In this document: in pieces, positions 57,047 through 64,000 of the stretch | Position numbering within the stretch: the first letter of the stretch is position 1 | How the letters are laid out: each line of letters begins with the position of its first letter | Origin: Pipra filicauda | Taxonomy: Eukaryota; Chordata; Aves; Passeriformes; Pipridae | DNA: 64,000 bases | NCBI RefSeq assembly: GCF_003945595.2 | Contig: NW_024103707.1 | Span: forward strand, 744,001-808,000 | Reading direction: 5' to 3' | Program-made: the position numbers and the translations under genes | Notes under the pieces: generated by a model | The model's database searches: none | Told to the model about the DNA's origin: nothing | Seen by the model: the letters and a program-made list of their open reading frames with translations, nothing else

Positions 57047-60000
57047 AGATATGATAGCATCAAGTGCAAAATTATTTTAAAATGGATGTAGATTATTTTA
57101 AAAGGTGGATTTAAAACCCCACAAGTTGTAAGACAAAAAGTGGGGAAATAAAAGGAAAAGGTTGAAAATAAAACATAAGGCATACTTCAAATTTAGCCTA
57201 ATTTTAAGATGAAAATGAACATTTCTGCAGTCTTGGTCTCAATGTGATCAGCTCAAAAGGCCCTGTTTCATACTCTGGCAAACATTGTTCTAATGAAATT
57301 ATAAAAAGTTATTTTCCCCCCTCTCTTCTGAAAGCAACTTAACATTGCTGTTTTTTAAAAAGGGTTGTTTTAGGACAGTCACAAGATATACAGACCTCAG
57401 TGTGGCAGTGCTATATCAGATTGGCAGCGATACTGAGCAGCAATATCCAGACACAGATTGTGCCGGTATCATGAGGGTGTAAATCCGAGTTTCCGATTGC
57501 TTCAAAATCAGGAGCAGCTGCCAGGCACATGAAAGGTTGCTTGCCTGAATTCAGAACTGCAGTCAAACTGGTTCCTCTGTCATTGCAGGCTGTGTGATTT
57601 ACTAACCAGAGTGGCAGAGAGGGATGAAGGTTGCCTAAAGCCACTCAGGGCACCACCATGGCTGCATCCCCACTGCCAGGATGCAGCAGGGAGAAGAGGA
57701 ATTCCTCAGTGCTCTGCAGAGGACAATCATCCACTTCCCTTTCTCCCAAACTTGAAACATCTCCTGCTCCTTGGTAAGTGCCTTCTGCAGATGTTTTAAA
57801 AGTGACTGTTAAGCTTCCGTGCTGTGGGGGCTGCCCAGCTTCTATCCTCCCCGTCCATAGAGAAAAGATCCTAATCTGATGGGTGTTTGCAAATATGAAA
57901 AATGAAGCTAAGGCTCATTTCCCTATCTAATAATTCTAAAAATTTGGTGAAACAAGCTTGGCTGTCTTTCCAGGTGCCTGCCATGCCTCTTCTGCTTGTC
58001 CAGAGCTGCCTTTTGTCGCTTACTCACAGAAGCCATGGAGGCCTGACCCTGTGTGTTGGCTTCCACGGCAGTTTTGCTGTTAGTGCTATTGCTTCCAGTG
58101 TCAATTCCCATGCGAGATAAGACACGTAGCCTTGTTTGGAAAGTCAGGCTGGGGCCCCCCTGTGGTCAGGTCCCTACTGGAGGAGACTTTGGGGCTGTTC
58201 ATCTGACAAGGAGAAATGTTGGAGGGGATGCACCTTCTTCCAGGAGGCATCGAATCCCTGGGTACGTGCGTACCATATAATATGTAGGTTTGGTGTGAAC
58301 CTAACCGACACACCCGAGGCAGTTTTTCTGCAACATGATGATAATAGGACTCACCAGAACTGTAGCTAAAACACCCAACCCTGACATTTTGCCTCTGTGA
58401 ACTAAGAGGCTGGGAACGGCTGGCTTTCCAAAGCCTCACTCTGTGCTGTGCTGCATGGTGGGTCATTTTCTTCACAGAAAAGTGATGGCTAAGAGGGGAG
58501 GGGAGCAGGCCTTGTGCTTTTGAAGGGACACATTTTAGTTTGGCAGCAGAGAGCAAGGGAAGTGGGCTTGGGTTAGCTGATGCTTAGCCTGCAGGCCCCT
58601 AGTCCCTGAGCACTGGTGTACCCAGCTGCACTTCCACTGGCTCAGGGCTGTAGCTCCTGCAGGTCCTTGAGCCCCAAATTTCCCAGAATTTTAAAAGAAA
58701 CCTGGGTTTCTGTCCCAGCAGTAACATTAGAGTTTGACTGAGACTGCGCAAGGATTATTCCCAATTCACCGTGGACATTGGCATTAACTTATTCTTTGTC
58801 TCTTCTTCTGCAGCACATCCTCCAAATGGGTGTTTAATCAGAATCCAAGGTAGGAAGTAGACAGAAGTAGACAGATTTCACCCATCTTATCACCAGCACT
58901 GAAGTGTTTCAACCACACTGCAGTGCAGGGGAGGGTTCACTGCATCCCTCCCTGAGTCATTTTATGTCTCCTTCAGTTGCCAAAGCACTGTGTTGGTGAC
59001 AGGAGCAGACTTGGGCATGGCCAAGGAGGCCAAAGATGGAGCTAGTGCCTGATCAGGAGGGTACAGAGGATGTCCCTGCTCTTCTCCAGGATACCCAGTG
59101 CCTTGAGACTCAGCATCATCACCTCTCTGGCCATCATCCAGAGCAGAGGGATGAGTGCTGGGAAAAGCCCTGAGACTTGCTAATCAGATTTTCTCTCTCC
59201 TCTCACCAGGGGAAAATGGGGAAGGAAAAACTTCCATCCTTCCTCTCCTGGCCACAATGGGAAAGAGAAGTTGTATTTACTTTCCACTGCCTCGTAGCTG
59301 GAAGGAGGAGGAGAAAAGAGAATTTGGAAAGGGAGAAAGGAGAGTCTTGGGGTGTGGAGATGCCCATCAGTGACCACACTGGGGTCTGCTGAAACCTGAA
59401 ATGGGCACACAAGGTGGGCAGTCTACAGTGTGGCACCCCCACTTGTAGACAAAGCATTTACTGAGTCATACAGTAACAGTGCAGGGCAAACTGGGAAGGC
59501 GACCCAGAGAAAAATCTGTCCCATCTGCGGTTGTGTCAGGGGTGTTGCTGGATGTTATTTATAGCATTTAATTATTATTTTTACTTGTCCCAATTCTTCC
59601 CAGACAGAGAAGGTCACTCAAGCCATTGCTCAGGAAAGAACATGATCTTAAACGGGTAAAACAGAGCTAAACTCTTATGGGTTTATTTTTGTTTGTTTTC
59701 TTTTTTTTTTAATTATTCTGGCATTCTCACTTTGCTGATCACTGAGATTTCCTACGCACCTCACCTGAATGACAGTTAAGCATGACATTTAAAAAGACAA
59801 GGAAGGGTGGAGTGACACAGAGATATGGAGGTGAGTCTGTGTTAATGTTTGGCAAATAAAAAAAAGAAATATTAAAAAAATTTCTTGGTAACAAGCACCA
59901 GAGGTATGTGCCACAGTTGTGGGTGCTGGGACTGCAGGAGGGAGCAGGCAAAGGGAAGCTGGCAAAGGGAGCGCAGCCCCCTGCTGCCCCTACCTGTTTC

Positions 60001-61120
60001 TGTGGGATCCCTGGTGCGAAGTGAGAGCCTTTTGGAGAAGGAAAAACAACCCTTCCATCCAGACAGGATGGGTCTGGACACTAAACAGGATATGCTGATC
60101 CTGGAGGGGGTCACTCGTGGCAGCAGGTATGGGGGCAGCTCTAGGGTTATGGCTGTGGCTTGCCTCTGTGGTGTATGGGAACAGTCACCGGCACTGAAAG
60201 AGCACCCCATGTGTGTCCAACTGCTGTGTGGCCTGAGGTTGTCAGCCTCATGTACTCAAGCTGGAAGGAGTTGTTACTGCTGCAAAAGGATGCAAATTCA
60301 GGCATAAAATGGGAAGAAGTTAAAATCCTGTGGCAAGTTTCCCCTACATTTTTTGCTCTCCCCATACTTAAAAAGAAGAAGTTGAGAGGCTTGGGGCCTT
60401 CCACAAGCATTCGCCTTGGGATGTGGGCTCTAAACCTACCCTATTTAGATCATAAACTCCTTACTTCCCTGTGGTCTGGGGATGAACAGTAACTGCGTTG
60501 TGGGATGAACAGTGCCTCCTCTGCCTTGGCAGTGTGACCCTGCCCAGGAGTAAATGACTGTGGTGGCTGTCAAGTAAATGCAATAAAAAAATTATTGTTG
60601 CTGTTAACACACCTCTCCCCACTCTGATTCTCATAATTAGGCCAGATAGAGCAGCTGCTAATTTGAGTAGTTTCTGTGGCTCCCCTCTGACAGTCTTTTT
60701 AGCAGCACTCTCTGATTTTAATTGGGCTATGGAAAGACATTGCCCTTTTCTGAACCATTTGCTAGACCTGCTCACCTCCACTAACAGTGACACATGACTT
60801 TACTGCACAGAAGCCAATGTAACAAATCAACAAATAACTCGTGGTATCTGATAATCCAAGTGACGTAGGTGATTAATTGCCTAGAAACTTACAGGAAGAC
60901 ACTCTCATGCTGGGTTTTTGATGGTGAAAAATGAGCTGTGAGTATCAGGGTGCATGGTCCGGCTTTTTGCAGGAATGGAGATAAAGATTTGAATCCAGGA
61001 CATTCAGGGCTAAGTCAGTTCAAAGGTCCCTTAAAAGGGTTTGTCTCTGGGATCAACGTGCGTCCCTCCCCATCAAAATGGTCCTAAATGGAGATAGCTG
61101 TGATGCTTGCTTTGGGGTAA

Positions 61121-61161
61121 GGCTATCCATGCCATCCCATGTATGGCTATCCATGCCATCC
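61121..61161 (+). repeat. Two-copy tandem duplication, period 24 bp
   Basis: GGCTATCCATGCCATCC occurs at 61121-61137 and again at 61145-61161, identical over 17 bases. Confidence 0.9.
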
Positions 61162-61679
61162 TAGAACTCCTGAATCTCCCAGGTGAACAAGACCTGGGAG
61201 TCTTGTTCATGTATCGTGAAGTCAAAGTGAGGCAACACAACCCTCTAATCTGATATAATGTGCAGTGCAAGCCGTGTGACTTATTAATTTCAACTAGAGC
61301 ATTTTTTCCCCTTCTTTCAGAAAAAAACAAACAAATGAGCCAAAAATTTGTGACTTAATGATTTCCAGCAACAGGGAGCCCACAGCATCACTGAGTAAAT
61401 TGTTGCAGTGGTTAATTGTGCTGATGAAGTCAATGGAGTTACTGTAAACTGAAGTTATATCAGTGTAACTGAATAAAAAATTTGGCCTAGTTACCCGAAA
61501 GGAGCAGCACTTTGAAGTCTCTATATGTCTTTAAATGAAGTTATTCTCCAGCGGAAGATGCAGAAATGCAAGACTTTTCATCTAAAGCATACTACAGCAG
61601 TCAGTTGTCTCCAGTATACTGGAATATTAATACAAAAATCCAAGTTGCACCCATGCTTAAGACAGTTAATTGGACTTAT

Positions 61680-62280
61680 TTTATACATCAGTCTGTCTGT
61701 TGTCGTTAGGGCTATATTGCTGCTGGCTGTGATAACATTTTTATCTGTTAACTTCCAAGCTACTGCGAGTAACACCGGCTACTCACGAAATGAGTCAGCT
61801 AACTTTCCTTTTAACCGTTTGTTCTGCTCCCTGAAGGTGTTATGAATGTTGTGGTATGACAAGCTGGTCAACACTCATTCCTTTAAAGCTTATGTATCAA
61901 TTTTATTGTCACAATAGGCTTTCTAAAAATGGGTTCAGAGTTTGTAGCAGCTGGGCAAGAAACATTTGTCACTTTAGTGCAAGGACCTGAGTGAAAACAA
62001 TTGTTTTGATTTATTTAAAAAGCATCTTATGATGGAAATTGGTGTTATAACATCCAGGCTTTTGCTCCCAGAGGAACAATTCTTACAGACTATCTGAATT
62101 ATCCAGAACCAGTCAAGGCAGATTTATACTTAAACTGCATTATAAGGAAATACACTGCAAATCACCGCAACAAATCATTACTAATCACAATCAATCGGAG
62201 TGATTAAAGCTCTGAAATCTCTCCTGAAGTTGCATTAATAAATGTGAAATTGCATGCAAATGGCACTGCAGTTCTTAGTC
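61680..62280. promoter_or_regulatory. Candidate regulatory/conserved non-coding stretch
   Basis: Repeat-free, AT-rich stretch carrying an NF-E2/AP-1-type TGAGTCAGC (61791-61799) and an octamer ATGCAAAT (62254-62261). It looks like the unique, homeodomain-motif-rich sequence of vertebrate enhancers, but conservation cannot be seen from one sequence. Confidence 0.2.
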
Positions 62281-64000
62281 CCAGCCAAATGTTATGTCTC
62301 ATCACCCCTCTCACCCAATGTGTTGGAAGGTTTTCCCTTGAGATGATGTCCTGAAAAATGGCTTTTCCATCTTGGATGAAATTTCCAGGAGAGGACCGAA
62401 GACCTTTATCCCAGAGAAAGAAGGAACACTGTAGTTTGTTACACCCTAAAAAGAATTTAAGCCCTATAGACTAGTCACACCCTTACTCAGTTAAAATATT
62501 TTCAGACTAGCTAACTTACCTCTTCACATGAGAAATGTCTGTGGTATTCTTCTTAACTTCCTGTGCTTAACTGCTGGGGCTATGGTTGCTGTACACGGCA
62601 AAGAAGCTACAATTTCCCACCCCAGATGTGAACAGGGATCTCCAGCATATATTTATCTTTTTTTTTTACATACATCACAGAAATGTTTTGAAGCTTAAAA
62701 AGCCTCTTGGACTATGTTTATTCGGTGTTTCAATAACCTCCTGTGAAAATGCTCACAAAGGATAATTCTTCTTCCTCATCCATGATATTTTGCTTGTTCA
62801 TTAACTCAGTGTTTGCTTCATGCTGATTATAAGGTCATAACACCATGGCACTGAAATGCATAATTTCCAGAGGTTACTTGCTCTCTTAGCTGTGAGAAGA
62901 TGAGGAATTACACCCCAGAGGATGCTTTCCAGATAGAGGGTGGAGACTGCTCTTCTGGGACTGCAGAGTGAGGTGGCAATATGTGGCTGTGCCAGAAGCC
63001 CACTGTCACCAGTGCTTTCTGGGATCAAAGGGTGATGAATGACCCTAAGTATGTTGCTGACATATGATGCTGACAGCATCTGAGGAAGGCCCTGTAAAAT
63101 GTAATCCTTAATCCATCTCCATGAGCCCAGAAAGGCTCATGTAGTTGATGGGATGTGAGAGAATTTGAGCCCTTCAAAGACAGAACACAACCCCTTCCAT
63201 GCCTACTGCACTGGTGTGAACTTGGCCTGCACAATAGAAGCCTTTTATAATGTCCCTGTGTTTTATCCTCATCCAAACCAGCCAAAGCAAACAAAAAAAA
63301 AGTCCCAGATGACCAATCACTCACTTGCCCATGGCCCTCATGAGACAGATGTGAATGTCTGCCACCTGGTCTAGGAGGGAGGCAGATGTGTCTACACACA
63401 CCAGTGTGGGCACCTGGCAGATCAGCAGTGTAATTGCTGAGTGGTGAATACCAGTTTGTCATGTTCTGGACTCCTTCCCCATGTACACCTACTTTATGTG
63501 CTTTTTTCCCTGTTTAGAGGAGAGATTCTCTCAGCCCATAAACACCTCTGTAGCAAGATAGTTTTGTGTGGCTCTCCTTCATGTGGCAGAGGTGACGGTG
63601 AGGATACCCAATATAAGGAGGAAACCTGTGCGCCATAGGAGATGTCCTCCAGACTGCTCTTCTACTAAGTGTCTTTTTGAGGTCATCTCCTCCAGCCACT
63701 GTGCTGCAATAAAGGGTGTTCACACTGTCAGCAGCACTGAGAGCAGCATCAGCTCTGGTAGGGTTTGCAGCTGCTGAAAGAGGCACTGCTGGGAAGAGAT
63801 GTCAACAGTTGCTTTAGGATGTTCCCATATCCCAACACAGCACAGATGTACCTCAAAGGCAAGAGGAGGTGACCCAGATCTGGTGCATCACATCTCCCCA
63901 AAGGGTGTTGCTGCAAAGTGGCACTTCTTGATGCAATTGCTTCTTAGTGACAGGAATGAGGTAGGTGTGTTTTAATGAAGAGTGGCTTTAGCTTCATCAG
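62281..64000. other. Intergenic DNA to window end
   Basis: I see no exon with splice signals and recognisable protein, no CR1 tail and no CpG island. Confidence 0.5.

Larger units (their letters stand above)
56156..61400. other. Intergenic DNA without recognised genes
   Basis: Nothing coding is supported. It holds a short AT-rich TATATA tract at about 57017-57046 and a 24-base tandem duplication near 61.1 kb. Confidence 0.5.

Noticed and set aside
52225..64000. FOXO1 exon or other forkhead sequence
   Set aside because: Looked for forkhead-type residues in the ORFs; none seen. FOXO1 is only expected further out by synteny.

Overview
The window is vertebrate nuclear DNA, almost certainly from a bird. 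The signs are GT-AG spliced genes, CpG-island promoters, modest intron sizes, and a repeat content dominated by 5'-truncated CR1 LINEs ending in the typical ATTCTATGATTCT tail. Most of the interpretation rests on three protein-coding genes that can be read exon by exon with consistent splice phases.

Layout. (1) Positions 1-9342, plus strand: the 3' part of a voltage-sensing phosphatase gene (TPTE/TPTE2, VSP family). Twelve exons encode the sensor-phosphatase linker, the whole PTEN-like phosphatase domain and the C2 domain; the voltage-sensor exons lie upstream of the window. (2) About 11940-25500, minus strand: SLC25A15, the mitochondrial ornithine carrier, complete in six coding exons (301 codons) plus a 5' UTR segment, with a CpG-island promoter near 25.0-25.6 kb. 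(3) 30536-51531, plus strand: MRPS31 (mS31), a mitochondrial small-subunit ribosomal protein, complete in seven exons (372 codons), starting inside its own CpG island. (4) 51.5-64 kb: no gene recognised. By comparison with human 13q14.11 (FOXO1 - MRPS31 - SLC25A15 - TPTE2P5) this is probably the flank leading toward FOXO1. It holds one GC/CpG-rich island and a stretch that may be conserved regulatory DNA.

TPTE and SLC25A15 are convergent; SLC25A15 and MRPS31 are divergent with about 5 kb between their promoters. SLC25A15 and MRPS31 both act in mitochondria (urea-cycle/ornithine transport and translation), but nothing here shows co-regulation.

Repeats: about ten CR1 pieces in both orientations, including an old one inside SLC25A15, and one complete tRNA-derived SINE of about 317 bp with 13-bp target-site duplications inside a MRPS31 intron. 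There are a few local tandem duplications and one diverged repeat pair of unknown family. I found no CRISPR array, no recognisable retrovirus, no functional tRNA or rRNA gene, and nothing I would call a new biological system. The SINE, the lone CpG island at 56 kb and the intact phosphatase are the items most worth a second look.
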